Shown: positions 12,031 to 24,397, counted from the stretch's first letter. The stretch: DNA of 64,000 nucleotides from Leptodontidium sp. MPI-SDFR-AT-0119 (GCA_020726505.1 JAHLEZ010000004.1:62001-126000), one strand, 5' to 3'. Notes: generated by a model not told the origin, from the sequence alone. Numbers and translations: made by a program.

Positions 12031-13849
12031 TCAACGTTGAGGGTGATTGGCTTCCATTGATAGCATAGACACAGGAGACTAGGGCTGGGGTATGCTGTTG
12101 GGGAAGCCGCAGCGCGTGTAAACGTATGTGTGTGTGGAAGGCGAGTATCAAGGGCGAGGGCGACGGCGACGGAAGGATGTGAGATTATGTTGAACGACAA
12201 TAAGAACGAGAACGAGAATAAAGGTACGAAGGTAGGCTTCAGGGCGGGCTATACATGTGCGTGGATTTTTTTTACGTGAGTGTTGGCCAAGGAGTTGCTT
12301 TGTTCTCAGCACTGTTGCGCTGCGCTGCGCTGCTGAGTCACCGCCTTCAGCCCGCCCGCCTCCGCTCGCCTGCTCTTTCTCCCAGTCAAATAAGCGAGCG
12401 AATAAACAAAGCAGTCTAAACCTTCATATTGCTTTGCTTTGGCTGTCGTGTAACCACCGGGGGCCTGTTATTCACTCCTAGCTTTGCCTGCTTTCGACCT
12501 CACCTGGCTGTGTAACCGATCACTAATCATTTGTACGAATCAGTTTCTACTCCCTCGAAGGATATCGAGCTCATACCACACTTCTTCGCAATTCCAATAA
12601 CTGCATCTTCAATCATAATACCCGGCGCTTGCCAGAAACCATCAAACATACCCACAATCGCACCAGCATGATGTATCGCAGAAGTCATAGCAAAACAAAT
12701 TCAAATCTTGGAGCACCTGCTCGCGAAACCCGCGTTTTTCAATCCTCCTTGTTTCTGAGCAAGGTCTTCGCATCAGCTGATACTAACAGGTTCGCCATAT
12801 CTTCCGAACATTCCAAGCTTCTTTAAACGATCCAAATGTCGGCGGTCACTCAATGCAGCGCCAAGAGCATACATAACAGGAATGGTGTATAGAACAGCTT
12901 AAAGGCTGCTGCCAATGCTACGAAGCCTTGCTTCGCAACCGTCACCGTGCAAAATAGGCGGGTTTCTGTAGCCTAATTGAACTTCATAAGTGGCATCCGA
13001 GGCAAGATACCCTAAAGAACCGAGATGAAGCTGTCTCTTATGAACTGGCTTCTGCTGTTGTTGCTTAAAGCAGACAGGCAGTTAGGTTCATATTCCAACC
13101 TACTCACTTTCAAATTGTCAGAGGATGCAGTATCACCGAGGGCTCACTCAACTCGGACTGTCCCTAAGAAATGAAATCCACCCCAACCGACTCCAGAACC
13201 CAAGGACTTGGCCTTGTTCTCCTCTTTTCCAGAAATCTCTTTCTAGTACATGGATAGCCACCAAGTCAAGCCATCGAAGCACGAGAAGTGCACAGGAAAC
13301 GCCTAAAAGACATGCATCTTCCGTTTGGTCTCTGGTGAAGCTGACGAGGTACAGGAACAATCCCAGGATAGGTCCTCCGGAGCTGGGTTCAATAAATTAA
13401 CGTGGGAACAAAATCGACAAGATACAAGACACCTGCCACTTCAGTCTCGAAGGGCTGGCTCACGTGGCACTCTGACCGTCAATACACCTTATAGCCACGC
13501 AGGTAAAGGCCAACGAACTTCAAAAAGAAATCTATGTTTGAAATTCTCGTCATCGTTGAAAGAACAAGAACCGAGGACAATGATTGGTGGCTGACAAACG
13601 CAAGGTAGCTAAGAGTACTGAAATAAAGATCCACAAAATGTAGCCAAGCCTGACTCTAAGTCTTGCCCTTTCCTGATGATCTACAAGTTTATCTCGCCTA
13701 AATCACAGGGCTCGACTGCGGAGTTCAAGAAAAGGGGCTCAGTTAGATCTGTGGGGTATCACGTGGCGGACAAGAATGCGGGCAAAGTGTTTTTTTTTTT
13801 CTTGCGACGAAATCACCCCTCCATTAACACTCGCACTTCCAAATACAAC
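12031..13849. other. Long intergenic region, possible gene remnant
   Basis: GC-rich repeats of GCGCT (about 12318-12335) and CT-rich tracts lie near the APH promoter. The rest has only short frames. A minus-strand reading at 13360-13148 is unusually protein-like and is listed separately. No RNA gene was recognised. Confidence 0.4.
13148..13390 (-). pseudogene. Possible remnant of a multi-pass membrane protein gene
   Basis: The minus strand reads through GLFLYLVSFTRDQTEDACLL, then a hydrophobic segment, then a VLRWLDLVAIHVLERDFWK-like stretch and WSRLGW. The RWLD-plus-hydrophobic pattern recalls fungal wax-synthase/terpene-cyclase-type membrane proteins. No start, splice partners or downstream domain could be found, and stops follow. 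I treat it as a probable relic, with chance antisense similarity the alternative. Confidence 0.2.
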
Positions 13850-14963
13850 ATGGAGGGAATCGAGTACTCTTCCGCTGCAGATGCAACATGCCATCTTCTT
13901 CGCATCCCAAAAGGTAAGCTTTAGCCCGGGTTAATAGTTCACTGCTGACCAGCCAGAGATCCGCCTCCATATATATCGCTATCTCCTCATCCCAACCCCC
14001 ACAAGCATGGTGTCAATCACTCCTGGCGATGCCTTCCAAGACGATTGGTCAGACGACGAAGACTTTCACGAACCAATCGACGCCGAAAACGACTCCGATT
14101 CGGATGCAGATACAGATGCGGATATGGGAGAGGGAGAATACGTTACTGCGACTGAAGCCAACCTGTTCACGGCAGAAGATTACGAGGCATACAAGAAGCA
14201 CCCGGCAATTCTCCGAACAAATAGGCAGATATATTCTGAGGCCATCTCCATGTTCCACGAGGAGGCAATTCTCGTTGTCGAGCCTGGAGACATTTTCTGC
14301 TTGGGCGACAATGTGCAGGACTTGAAGTTTGGAGCTGCTCACCAGGCTGTATGGAGGCACAACCCTCTGCATGGATTTGGCAGAAATGTCAATGGTACGG
14401 TTGTCTATGATAGTCCCGAGTTAGAGGGCGGTCTGTTGGAGCCACACGTATTCGCCAGATTCCAGAATATCCTCTTCGATGCGAACTTCGACTTCGAACA
14501 CACCCAGAACATCGAGCTATGGATTGATGACGATACGCATATAATTCGGAAGGATGATGTTGCAGAATTCCAAAGGGTCGTTCGATCTTCTTCAATTATG
14601 AAGGATTTTGCCAAGGTGATCGCGGGGTCAAAGCTCGCCCACCTGGAGATATCGTTGGAGGTCGAAGTGATGGCAAATTCCAATCTCATGATGCAAGATA
14701 TGCTGGACGAAAGTGATGACGAGGCTGATGAGGTGGAGGAGAAAATCGATAAGCTGATGGAGGTAGCGAATGAGAAGGCGACGGAGATGTTCTTGGACAG
14801 TGGAATATGCAACTCCCTGTCCACATTGACAAACGTTCAGAGTTTCGATTTCACATTCGGATTTGAGCATCGAGAGGAGGATGATAAGTACAAGCCATTG
14901 CCACAACATGTCAAGATGATCGCGCAGATGAAGAAGGTTATTGAAGGAAATTGGGAGGCATAG
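13850..14963 (+). CDS. F-box-like acidic protein, fungal family of unknown function
   Basis: Two exons, 13850-13913 and 13957-14963, join in phase across a 43-nt intron to give 356 aa. The join restores LLRIPKEIRLHIYRYLLIP, the LPxEIRxxIYRYLL motif that opens many fungal F-box-like proteins, which is why this upstream start was preferred over the internal ATG at 14007. An acidic Asp/Glu tract follows (about residues 45-75), then the conserved PAILRTNRQIYSEA motif of the same fungal family (about 92-105). A Glu/Asp-rich helix lies near the C-terminus. Such proteins may act as adaptors of SCF ubiquitin ligases, but many are uncharacterised. Confidence 0.8.
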
Positions 14964-15443
14964 TAGCATGCCTATCGATACCTTGAAACAAGTACTTTGC
15001 AGGACCATTCATGGTATGCAAAATGCTTCATCCTTACCGTGGCGAATGCCTGCATTGCACGACTTTTCCTCACTGCTCGTAGAATCAAGGATATGGGGGG
15101 TGGGTATATGAGTATGTGAAAAGACCCAAACAGTCCCCTGCAGCCAACCGGATGCTTCCAACCTCAACGCATATTTGAAGCCACACAAAGTTCAACTCAA
15201 TGAACTCTCCTGAACTCCAGAACTCCACTGATCCCCAGCCCTCAGATAAGTGCGGGGTTCCCCCACCCCCCGGCTTCACTGGAGCCTTGGCTGCTCCGAC
15301 CTGGGGGTCTGATCCCCAAAGCTCAACACCCCCATTCTTCTGTTCCGCGTCCCAACACCTGCAGACTCCATTGGCATTTGCAGTACTGTATTGTACAAGA
15401 AAGTAGGACGGAAATCATCATCTGCTCTATAGTATTGCCAAAC
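14964..15443. other. Intergenic region upstream of the bHLH gene
   Basis: About 480 bp between tandem genes. Contains C-rich runs (about 15260-15272) but no open frame with a recognisable product. Confidence 0.5.
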
Positions 15444-16369
15444 ATGTCTCCAGCATCAGAAACGCCGTCAGCAAGTCCTCCAGACAACATAGATGGGTCC
15501 TCGAATAAAAAGAAAACGAAGAAACGTGTCCGAGCCTTTACGGCGGATGAAAGAGCCAGCCATCGTGTGATTGAGAAGCAACGAAGAGAAGCATTGAACG
15601 AACGCTTTCTGGTGAATTACCTACCCAACCTCCAATCTCACTGTAGCTGATCAAGCAGGACCTGGCACGTCTCTTGCCAGGACTGGCACACTCTCGACGA
15701 TTATCCAAATCCATCATTGTCCATGAAAGCATAGAATATCTACGGGCACAGCGTACAATGTGTCTTGCTGCAGCGAACGAAATACAAACCATACTTGCCG
15801 AAAATCTGGAACTCATTGCGGAGGTGAATCGTTGGCGGGAGCAATTCCATGGAGAGAAGGGCACATGTCAACCAAGACCTCTCGGGGAAGCTGTGGTCTC
15901 TCTCATGAAACTCGATCAGGACGTTTTCGGAACCTTTCCTGGTGGCTTTGGGGACAACTCACAAGCAGATGGCAATGAAGACCAAACAGAGGAGAGCCAC
16001 AAGCAGACACAGTTGGGGAATGGACGGAATCCGACACCACATATATTGCCTAGGATAGAGGAACCAAAGTTTCCGACCCTTCAGACGGACTCTTCTCATG
16101 CGTTTATTAGCAATGGACAGCCACCACTCGCCACGGCCACGGACCCTTCAGCGGGGGAATTCAACCCAAATAATCCATTGATCCAAGACCCTTTCATTTT
16201 CGTGAACAATTCCTACAGCAACCCTCTAAATTCTAATCATGAGATGATCTCTACAAACAACTTTGGAGATCTAAACATGGACCCCACCTTATTTCTCGAT
16301 TATCCTATGCCTTTCCCGGGTTCGGATTATCTCCCAGGTGACACATCTCACTTCGGGTACACTGCATAG
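15444..16369 (+). CDS. bHLH transcription factor
   Basis: Two exons, 15444-15611 and 15659-16369, give 292 aa. The 47-nt intron falls in helix 1. Using the AAGCAG acceptor makes the protein read NERFLDLARLLPGLAHSRRL, the family consensus, whereas the closer CTGTAG acceptor would need a 35-nt intron and insert extra residues. The basic region has SHRVIEKQRRE (residues about 37-47) with the His-x3-Glu-x3-Arg set that contacts E-box CANNTG. Helix 2 is SKSIIVHESIEYLRAQR. The rest is Asn/Pro/Ser-rich with no other domain, typical of an activation region. It lies 80 bp from the convergent transaldolase gene and near a sugar transporter and an alpha-glucosidase, so control of that neighbourhood is a reasonable guess, not shown. 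Confidence 0.88.
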
Positions 16370-16448
16370 ACACGAATTTCAGCACGGGGAAATGCATTTG
16401 TATACTCTATCCTTTATCGAAGGGAATATTGCAAGAGTCAACCTCCGA

Positions 16449-17756
16449 TTACACCACTTTCATCGCTTCCTCAATCGCAGCCTTGCTTCTCAGCTCGCCC
16501 CCCTTGAACAGCTCAAGAGCCTCAAACAATCTTTGCTTCGTAACTGGATCCGCTTCGATGGATTTCTCCAACTCCGCACCATTGTTGGCCAGATAATCGA
16601 TATCCGTCCTCGCGAGTTTTCCATCCCAGTTCGCTGGCGCGAGTGGGTCGATTGTTGAGAGTTTCGCCAGGCGGGCTGGAGTTGGACCAGCGTTTTTGTA
16701 TGGATGTGCCGATTTGGGGACCCCCTCACCAGGCTGCTTGGTTCCATCATAAGGAAGCGCTGCCAGCTGAGACAAGACATCAGCAGAGATGGTTGCGTGG
16801 TGACAGCCCATTTCTCCAGCCGCCATTGCTTCTTTGGGGGAGATGAAGCTGGTCTCGCAGTTAGCATAGCCTACACCTCGTATTGTGTTCAATTACCTGG
16901 CAGACTTCACCATGGGCTGCTCCTTTCCGGTCTCCTTGTATAGGCGCTTGTACGTTTCAAGCATCTGTATCATTCGCGCAGACATGGTGTGGTCGAGAGC
17001 TGGATCTTCAACGTTGGGCCACAGTCTTGCTTCAGCATGTGCTCTGACCTCTGTATTGATCATCAGCATGTCCTACACTTACTTGCGGATTTCGACATAC
17101 CGTTATAGTAAGGGCTGATGTACAAGCACCCAGCTTGACTGGCAGCAATGGCTTGGGACAAGCTGAAGAGCGATGTGCCCAATGTTCGAATGCCCTCCTT
17201 GAGAAGAATTGGACCAGCGTTCATGGCGGGCCCAGTTGCAGGAATCTTGATGCAGAATCGATCCTTGGATATCCCAACCTTTTCAAACTCCCGGGCATAG
17301 TTTCGGGCATGCTCTACTACCTTGTCTGTATCGTATGCGTGGAATGGGGAGGTTTGGAGAAGGACACGGCCTTGGATGTTTTCGATGTTCTTCGCACAGA
17401 TGAGGACGCTCTAGAATCCATATTTTCAGTCCAAGTCATATACTGGAGGAAAAGTGACACTCACGATTCTGTCCAAAACAGCCGACCAGCCTTGATCCTT
17501 GTATTCCTTCACGGCTTGGAGGAACATTTCTTTGTTTTCGGGGACAGACATTTGTTCGTTGACAAGAAGCTGGTTGCTGGTCTGGTTGTGTGGCTTGAAA
17601 GGAAGGCTTTTCGCGAATGTCGGGTCCATGGAATCGACATCAACGTTCACTGTTTTCCACATTAGATACCGAATTCAGACGCTTCTCTTCTCTAACACCA
17701 AACGTACTTTGTTCCTCTAGCTTCTCAAGCCAGCTGACATTTTCAAGGCTTCCCAT
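16449..17756 (-). CDS. Transaldolase family enzyme
   Basis: Five exons in phase: 17756-17708, 17649-17465, 17410-17101, 17050-16897 and 16848-16449, giving 365 aa. The TAL/FSA barrel is clear: DQGWSAVLDRI, RVLLQTSPFHAYDT, RFCIKIPATGPAMNAG (Schiff-base lysine about 133), LGTSLFSLSQAIAASQAGC, YISPYYNEVRAH and SFISPKEAMAAGEMGCHHAT. Transaldolase swaps a dihydroxyacetone unit between sedoheptulose-7-phosphate and glyceraldehyde-3-phosphate in the pentose phosphate pathway. This sequence is of the longer fungal paralogue type and not the housekeeping enzyme (about 320 aa), with a C-terminal extension of about 60 residues. Such paralogues are often found in secondary-metabolite or sugar-use clusters. 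It is divergent from the MFS sugar transporter over an 850-bp promoter. Confidence 0.88.
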
Positions 17757-18610
17757 TTTGGCTACAGTTCGTATTTTTGGCTGATGCTGATGATTTGACA
17801 AGTGTGAATCGTTTTACTGCAGCTTCCTATACATTATTTCGCGTTCCTTTATAGCATATACTCCCAAACCTCCATTGCTAGTCATAAGTCCCCTGTGCAG
17901 GTACATTTCATGACTCTCAACTGCCACACACAGGGCACAGCGGGGTAATTGCCCAAGTGCGGGGTCCTCTGGCAATGGCTGAGTTGGCGCCAACCCACCT
18001 TCTAGTCTGAATGATACGATCCGAAGCCTGGAAAGTCACAACTCAAGAGTGGGTGGTAACGAATGCATCGTCTATGGCGTTCGGCCCTGTTCAGGTCAAC
18101 ACTCGTAATGTGGTTCGGCATGGATAGCCCTGTGTGTCCCTGTACAGGCCACCTTCACTTGACCACTGTGATACTAGCACATCCATGATCAACACAATGC
18201 AGGCTTCTCACAGGTTCAGTCGTCCATGTACAGGACATGATCCACTCTTCACATTTACTGACCTGTGCAGGCTCCGAGGGACCTGTGCAGTCAACCGGCT
18301 GGCCCGGCTGAGAATGTTCCACTATCCCAGGGAACCAGATTCCCCACTAACCCGCAGGCCATCCTCAGCAGCTGACGAGCACTGATATCCGGGGAGGAGG
18401 ACTCATTCTGGGGTAGTCTAGTTCCCCGGATCGTCCAATGTACGAATGGTATACTACATCCCTACCCCTGTCTATCAATTGGGTTAGTCTTTGGTCGTTG
18501 GGTTTCCAAAGCCTTGGTATCTAGACAAATCCCTCTCTTTTCCAACTATATATTGAGCTCATCTCTTCCACGATGCTTTCCCTTGACAATTTCCACCCAC
18601 ATAATCAATC
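17757..18610. promoter_or_regulatory. Bidirectional promoter of transaldolase and sugar transporter
   Basis: Six copies of a palindromic decamer close to CCTGTNCAGG occur at 17892-17901, 18086-18095, 18139-18148, 18225-18234 (one mismatch), 18262-18271 and 18282-18291 (one mismatch). Three CreA-type SYGGRG motifs cluster at 18389-18394, 18408-18413 and 18424-18429 (reverse). An E-box CAGCTG is at 18369-18374 and a TATATA box is at about 18546, some 60 bp before the transporter ATG. The decamer density suggests a real operator for an unknown regulator. The CreA motifs fit glucose repression, by analogy with known fungal genes. Confidence 0.55.
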
Positions 18611-20764
18611 ATGTCTTCTCCTGGGTTTGACACGTCCCTTCACAAGGACAAGAATTTCTCTGAACACATCGAGGATCAAACCAAGGATCACCACACGATC
18701 ACGTTCGCTCAGAACGTCAATGCAAAGTATGGGACTCCACTTCTCCATTGCGTTGCTTGAGACTAATTGTGCTCCAGAATCATCAATCCGCTCGCGGGCA
18801 TCCCCAAGCAAGAGCTTTTTGCAAATGTAGCAACTTTCTGCGAAGCCTACGGTCTCACGGACAAACTTTCCGTATTCCAAAAAGGAGCCCTTGTTGCTCA
18901 GAATCCAGACAACTTCGACAACATTGAAGAGCTCGACGCCGAAGACAAGCGGCACCTACGAAGGGAAATTACTCACAAGTTTCACTTGCCAAAAGACTTG
19001 TATTTCACAATTGCCCTTTGCTCGCTTGGCTCTGCGGTCCAAGGATGGGACAACACTGGTGCAAATGGTGCCAATCTATCGTTCCCAAAAGAGTTCGGAA
19101 TTGAACACAACACCTGGCTAGTCGGAGCTATCAATGCTGCCCCCTCGATTTCCGGTTTGTTTGCGGCATGGCTCGCGGATCCCCTCAACAACATGTGGGG
19201 CCGACGAGGTGTCATCTTCTTCACTGGACTATTCTGTATCTTCCCTGTCCTGGCTCAAGCCTTCACTCAGAACTGGTGGGGGATGTTACTCTGCCGTTTG
19301 ATCATGGGAGTCGGAATGGGCATCAAGATTACTACCATCCCTATCATGACTTCCGAAGTGGTCCCAGCTACCATTCGTGGGGGATTGGTGATGACTTTCC
19401 AGCTCTGCGTTGCATTCGGTATTCTCGTTGGATTCTCGTCTAATTTGATCTTCCACAAAATCGGTCCACTGGCTTGGAGATTCCAACTTGGCGCAGCTTT
19501 CGCTCCAGCAGTTCCAATCGTCATTCTTATCTGGTTCTGTCCTGGTAAGTTCCAACTGGTATCCCCCGCAGTCATGAGCTGACATGTATCCAGAGTCACC
19601 AAGATGGTTGCTGAAGAAATATCGCATCAAAGAATCATTTGAATCCTTCTGTCGACTGCGGAATACGGAAGTGATGGCAGCGAGAGACTTGGTGAATAAT
19701 CTCACAGCATTCCCAAATACAGTTTCGTGTCTAACAAAACTTTAGTATTATGCATACAACCAATTCATTGTCGAGGAAGAAGTCTTCGGAGGATCCTCTT
19801 TCGTGACTCGGTTCACCGAACTACTTACAATCCCCAGAATTCGACGAGCTACGATGGGAGGGGCCACTGTGATGGTGGCACAACAGTTTTCCGGAATAAA
19901 TATCATGGCGTTTTACTCCTCGACTATCTTTGCCGAAGCTGGATACAACAACACTCAAACTCTCCTTGCTTCATTTGGGTTCGGGTTGGTAAACTTCATC
20001 TTTGCCTGGCCTGCCATTTGGACGATCGATACATATGGCCGTCGAAATCTGCTACTTTTCACATTCCCGAATATGGCTTGGTGTTTGGTCGCTGGAGGTT
20101 GTTGCTTCTTACTACCTGATGGTCTCGATGCGAGATTGCCATTGATTGCTTTCTTCGTCTATCTGTTTACGGCATTTTACTCTCCAGGTAAGATTCCTCA
20201 ACCAAATCTCATTCGTAAAATTCTGATATCCAAGTTCTAGGCATCGGTCCGGTCCCGAATGTCTATGCTGCAGAATGCTTTCCCCTCTCTCATCGAGAAA
20301 TTGGAGCTGCATCTTGTATCTTCGTCAACAATGCTCTCTCGAGTATCCTTGGATTAACATTCCCATCCCTTTTAGCAGCTTTCACACCTACTGGCGGTCA
20401 GTGAAATCCCCCTATCTGGTTTACCTTCTTTCTAACTTCATTTTCAGCATTTGGTTTCTACGCCGGCTTGAACATGGTCGCATTTGTTCTGATATTCTTC
20501 TTGCTCCCTGAGACAAAGTACGGTCCACTCCTCTAACAGCTCCGAGAGAAGCTCTAACCAATTCGCAGGCAACGTACACTTGAAGAACTTGACTTCATCT
20601 TTGGCGTCCCAACCCGTCGTCATGCAGCATATTACGGTGGTACCTGGCTTCCATGGGCTTTCAAACGCTACGTACTCTTCCAAGGACGGGCGAAACTTGA
20701 ACCTTTGTATCATCTTGATGGGTTTGGAGATGGAACTGCAGTGCCGCCGGGAGCATTGCATTAA
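18611..20764 (+). CDS. MFS sugar transporter
   Basis: Seven exons in phase: 18611-18726, 18778-19544, 19594-19691, 19746-20187, 20241-20396, 20448-20517 and 20569-20764, giving 614 aa. About 12 membrane segments are seen. Family marks include WGRRG between TM2 and TM3 (about residue 180), ESPRWLLKK after TM6 (CPESPRW), QQFSGINIMAFYSS in TM7, DTYGRRN, GIGPVPNVYAAECFPLSHRE (the sugar-porter PETKGR/PxxYxxE region) and LPETKQRTLEELD at the end. The long hydrophilic N-terminus (about 95 residues) is typical of a fungal-specific subgroup of hexose/polyol porters. It should sit in the plasma membrane and import a sugar. The substrate cannot be read from the sequence. Divergent from transaldolase. 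Confidence 0.9.
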
Positions 20765-21241
20765 TCTGAACTTCCTCCGACACTATTGATTGAGCCTGCT
20801 GAGTTGGGAATGGGATTGAATTGTTCGGGAAGTGTGTCGAGTTGTTCAAGCAAGTTAGTTGTTTTAGTACTGGTTGGATTTGGAAATTTGGATTAGAAGA
20901 AAAGAGTCTCTCTGTTTTTAACGGCGGCAATGAACTTCACAGTCGTAGCCTATGTGTTTCTTTGATCTGTATCAAATGCATTTTGAGTTCCCGCTTGAAT
21001 ATGAGGACTCCCCATGAAGATTCCTGTACTTGAAATATGCTTGAAAGCTGAGGCTGATGAGCACCACTCCCTCCTGGTACTTTTGGGAGGCACTATTGAC
21101 TGGCTAGGTTTACAACGAATTACAGAGAGCGAGGGATGATCGTCAGGGAAATTCCGACGCCGATTTTTTTGGGCCTGCGATTATGTATTTGCTCACAGGG
21201 CAAAGCGTGGTATGGACAACAAAATCAATACAATTATCCTA
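20765..21241. other. Intergenic, convergent 3' ends
   Basis: The transporter and the following minus-strand gene end toward each other here. No further gene is seen. Confidence 0.5.
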
Positions 21242-22015
21242 TCATATCCCATTGATACTGTTCACCCCTCTGTTGTTCCTATTCCTCTGCTTCGCTCTCC
21301 TCTCCTTCTCCACCATAGCAACCACCCCCATGACAGCCAGAACCTCAAACGCTTCTCCCAAATTCACCCTATCTCCAATGAAAGCCATCTTCCCCCTCTT
21401 ATCAAGACTCATACTCGGATGTATAAAGACGGCCACAACTTCTCCCGTGGAAACTCTCAGACACTTCTTGCCATGACTTCTCCCGCCTAGCATCTGCACT
21501 TCTGCACCAGAACCTCCTTTCCACTCGAAAGTCTCGAGTTGACCTGTTGAGTGGATCGGCGCTTGGAACATGCGAGAGGAGGACATCATGCCTGTGGATT
21601 CCATGACACAGGTTTGAGGGCTGGACCCTGGTGGGATGCCGACGAAGAGTGTGAGGTCGATTGTGCTAGAGAATGAATGGAAGTCTGCTGTTGCGTGTGG
21701 CGGAGAGTTGGAGTTACATGTAGAATGGAGGATGACTGAGGGTTGTGACGATAAGCCATTGTGGGTGCTGACATAGTAGAGCGGGTTCGGGTCATCTTTC
21801 TTTTGAGCTATGTACAAGTCGCCTGAAAATGAACCGGCACTGTAGAGGCCGAATACTTGGGGGAAGCGGAATTGAAGGTTTGTTTGTGACGGAGGACGAA
21901 CTGGCGATGGCGATCTTCTGGCTGCTGAGTTGGGATCTTGAGCTTTGAGCGTTTCAGAAGTTGCACTTTCGTATGATGGTGAAGGAGGTTTCTCGTTTAA
22001 TGAAAATAAACCCAT
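21242..22015 (-). CDS. Small fungal protein, tubby/LURP-like fold suspected
   Basis: A single-exon frame of 257 aa. The first 45 residues are Pro/Ser-rich and polar. The rest alternates beta-strand-like segments with Gly turns (FPQVFGLYSAGSFSGDLYIA, PLYYVSTHNG, PSVILHSTC, GKKCLRVSTGEVVAVFIHP), recalling the tubby C-terminal/LURP-one beta-barrel in fungal proteins of unknown role. The C-terminus has a hydrophobic helix (AFEVLAVMGVVAMVEKERR) followed by basic residues, as in phospholipid-binding barrels, where the central helix is hydrophobic. No signal peptide is seen. The fold assignment is inference from pattern. Confidence 0.65.
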   Translation of the reverse strand: MGLFSLNEKPPSPSYESATSETLKAQDPNSAARRSPSPVRPPSQTNLQFRFPQVFGLYSAGSFSGDLYIAQKKDDPNPLYYVSTHNGLSSQPSVILHSTCNSNSPPHATADFHSFSSTIDLTLFVGIPPGSSPQTCVMESTGMMSSSRMFQAPIHSTGQLETFEWKGGSGAEVQMLGGRSHGKKCLRVSTGEVVAVFIHPSMSLDKRGKMAFIGDRVNLGEAFEVLAVMGVVAMVEKERRAKQRNRNNRGVNSINGI

Positions 22016-24397
22016 TTTGGGAATTGAGAGTGTGATTTATCGTTGAGATTTTCTGTTAAGACGATGATGCAGAGACAGGCTTTTGTATAATTTTCCAGTG
22101 GACGAAGCTTGGTGGCAACATGTACGTGAGATATCTCATCACGAGAGGGATCTACAAGGTTGGCGCAAGGCTGTATGACGTGGATCACAGGCTTGGCTAT
22201 TTCTGGATCACCAGGAATGCTCAGCCTTGCCGTACAATGCCGAATTACCCAATGAACTGGTCGGTTGAAAGGATCGCCCCTTGAACCAAGTTTCAGCAAG
22301 CCGAACATCCACCAAGCCTGACCTGAGTGACATGGGCCATGCTTTCTCTGGGACTCCGTGCAATCGTCATGGGTTGAGTGATGAGCAGTAGATAGACAGA
22401 TTTGAGACGTTCACAGAAAATATACTGCAAAAAAAAAAAGGAATTCGGCATACATTAGGGAAAAAACAACGACAATTTCGTGTGAAAACCAACCAAAAAT
22501 GCAGATGTGTCTGATAAGGCATTAAAGGGGACCATGTACTACGGCTATCAGGGAGAGTGAGTGACTCAATGCTCCCTTACGACTAGACACCGGATGCGAC
22601 TTGCCATTCTTCGTATGGTCCACAAGCCCGCTCTGTTGGTGGGTGGCTCGGGAAATTTCAACACCGTACTAGACGATTGAGTTGAAAGAGCGGATTCTGA
22701 CCCAGGTTGCCAGTAGATATCTCAACCTAGGATTATCTGTATGGGCAAGCGGCTTGAAAGAAACATGCCACTTCCGATCCGCTAGAGCCCTGAATTTCGA
22801 CGGTATCTGACAGCATAGGCACAAGGAGGTTCGGCAGCAACATCCAAGGCCATGCTTTGGGATTTGCTGAGGCATGCCACCCACCCACCCCCATTCGGTT
22901 CTGAAGCTGGCCCTGCAGATGTTTGTATTGTACGATGATGATCGGAAGAACGAAAATGCAGTACATATAGATGGAGGAAGCGCTGGTGCCCCAATGGGAA
23001 ATGTTGATGCGAGGAAAAATTGGTTCAGGGTGTGGGCCAAAGCAACATCGTTGTTTGTCTTCGACTGGGATCCAATGGATGCCCACTTTCGCAGAACAGC
23101 GCATTCAGCGACGAGATATTGCCCCTATCTCGGTCTATGTATGTGCAGATCTGCGATAGGATGCTCTCGGTAGGGTAGCCAGAAGAGAAGGTTGGGCCCC
23201 AATGCCGCAACACTTCGATTTCTTGGGGCTTGTGGCTTCGAGGAGGTGGGAGATTGTGGATTCAGCCTGCAGTTGTTATATTCATCAGCTTTGACAAAGA
23301 AGTTGATAGCAAGACGCAAGAGATCCAGCTGGCTGCATTTCCCCTTCCTGGTCGGCGGTGTCGTTTTCTTGAAGCGGTACGAGTATCTATGGCGAGGGAG
23401 CCCAGTGCTGTAGAACAGACGAACTCGAAATACTCGCCGTCTGCTAAAAAGTAGGTGTAGCTGGTGGAGATCAGAAGTACTGCTGGCACCGAAAGACGCA
23501 GAGTCAGCGATCTCGCGTCCATCCAGCTCATGGTTTGGACTTGGAATGGAGTCTTTGGACAGAAATGATTACGAGGTACGAGGTCAGTCGAGAGGAGAGG
23601 ATAGCAGAAAGAATGAAGGCAAGGCGGTGAGGCTCGGCAAAAAAAAAAGCAGTTGGACCACCCCACCTCAACCTCAACCTCCTTCCTATCCCATCCCATC
23701 GACCCCATTATTGATATCCCTCGGCCAAATTCTCGCTAAATCCAAGACTTCACACATCTTTACCGTAGACTCTGTCGGCCCGATTTTGTTTACTAACAAC
23801 GGGAAAGCTGCACCCTCAAGCTTCGCAGCCACTGACAGCCAAAAGCTTGTTCCAATCTGCGTCACCACTACCCCAAGCTGCATTGTGCGGGGCAGCGCGG
23901 GGTCGAGAGGAGGAAAAGATTGACAGGAACAACATCTCCAGAGGACCTTCAAAGAAGACTTGATGAGGAGACTCGGGAGACAGCTTTGAGCTCAATAATT
24001 CTCGCCGAATCCTCTGCAGAAGTGGAATGGTTAGCATCAAATTGGCAACGCACTTTTCATCCCATATTCCCTCTTCCAGCAATGATCAGACAACACTAAA
24101 GCCCTGTCACTCGGCCCTTCTACATCTTACTTACCTATACGAAGACCGAGAGGTACCATCTCTGAACAACTGGAGCTCCGGAAGCTTACCCATGTTGTGT
24201 TACCTCAGAAACAAGTATCTGTGGGGTTGTGTTCGTCAGAGGCGGGGTGATCTGGATATTTATTCAAGATGATGGAGCTTTCCTACCCTCGTTCTCCTCC
24301 TCCTGTTCTTTCCTTCTCTATCTCAAGTATATTGCTCTTGAGCTCGTTTTTCTTTCTACTTTATACGTGCCTCCAAATATTTTGGTATCGAGAGAAG
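22016..24397. other. 2.4-kb region without a convincing gene
   Basis: Many short overlapping frames on both strands (22669-23952), none with a domain. One minus-strand reading near 23530-23265 (starting MSWMDARSLTLRLSVPAVL) has a hydrophobic start, and GT/AG pairs nearby could build a small membrane or secreted protein, but no choice of exons gave a recognisable product. CT-rich tracts at 24290-24360 fit the alpha-glucosidase promoter/leader. Confidence 0.35.

Noticed and set aside
15612..15646. 35-nt intron in the bHLH gene
   Set aside because: Too short; the next AG (47-nt intron) restores the family consensus.
23262..23952. Minus- and plus-strand frames of 88-148 codons
   Set aside because: They overlap each other in several frames and no combination gives a known or compositionally convincing protein.
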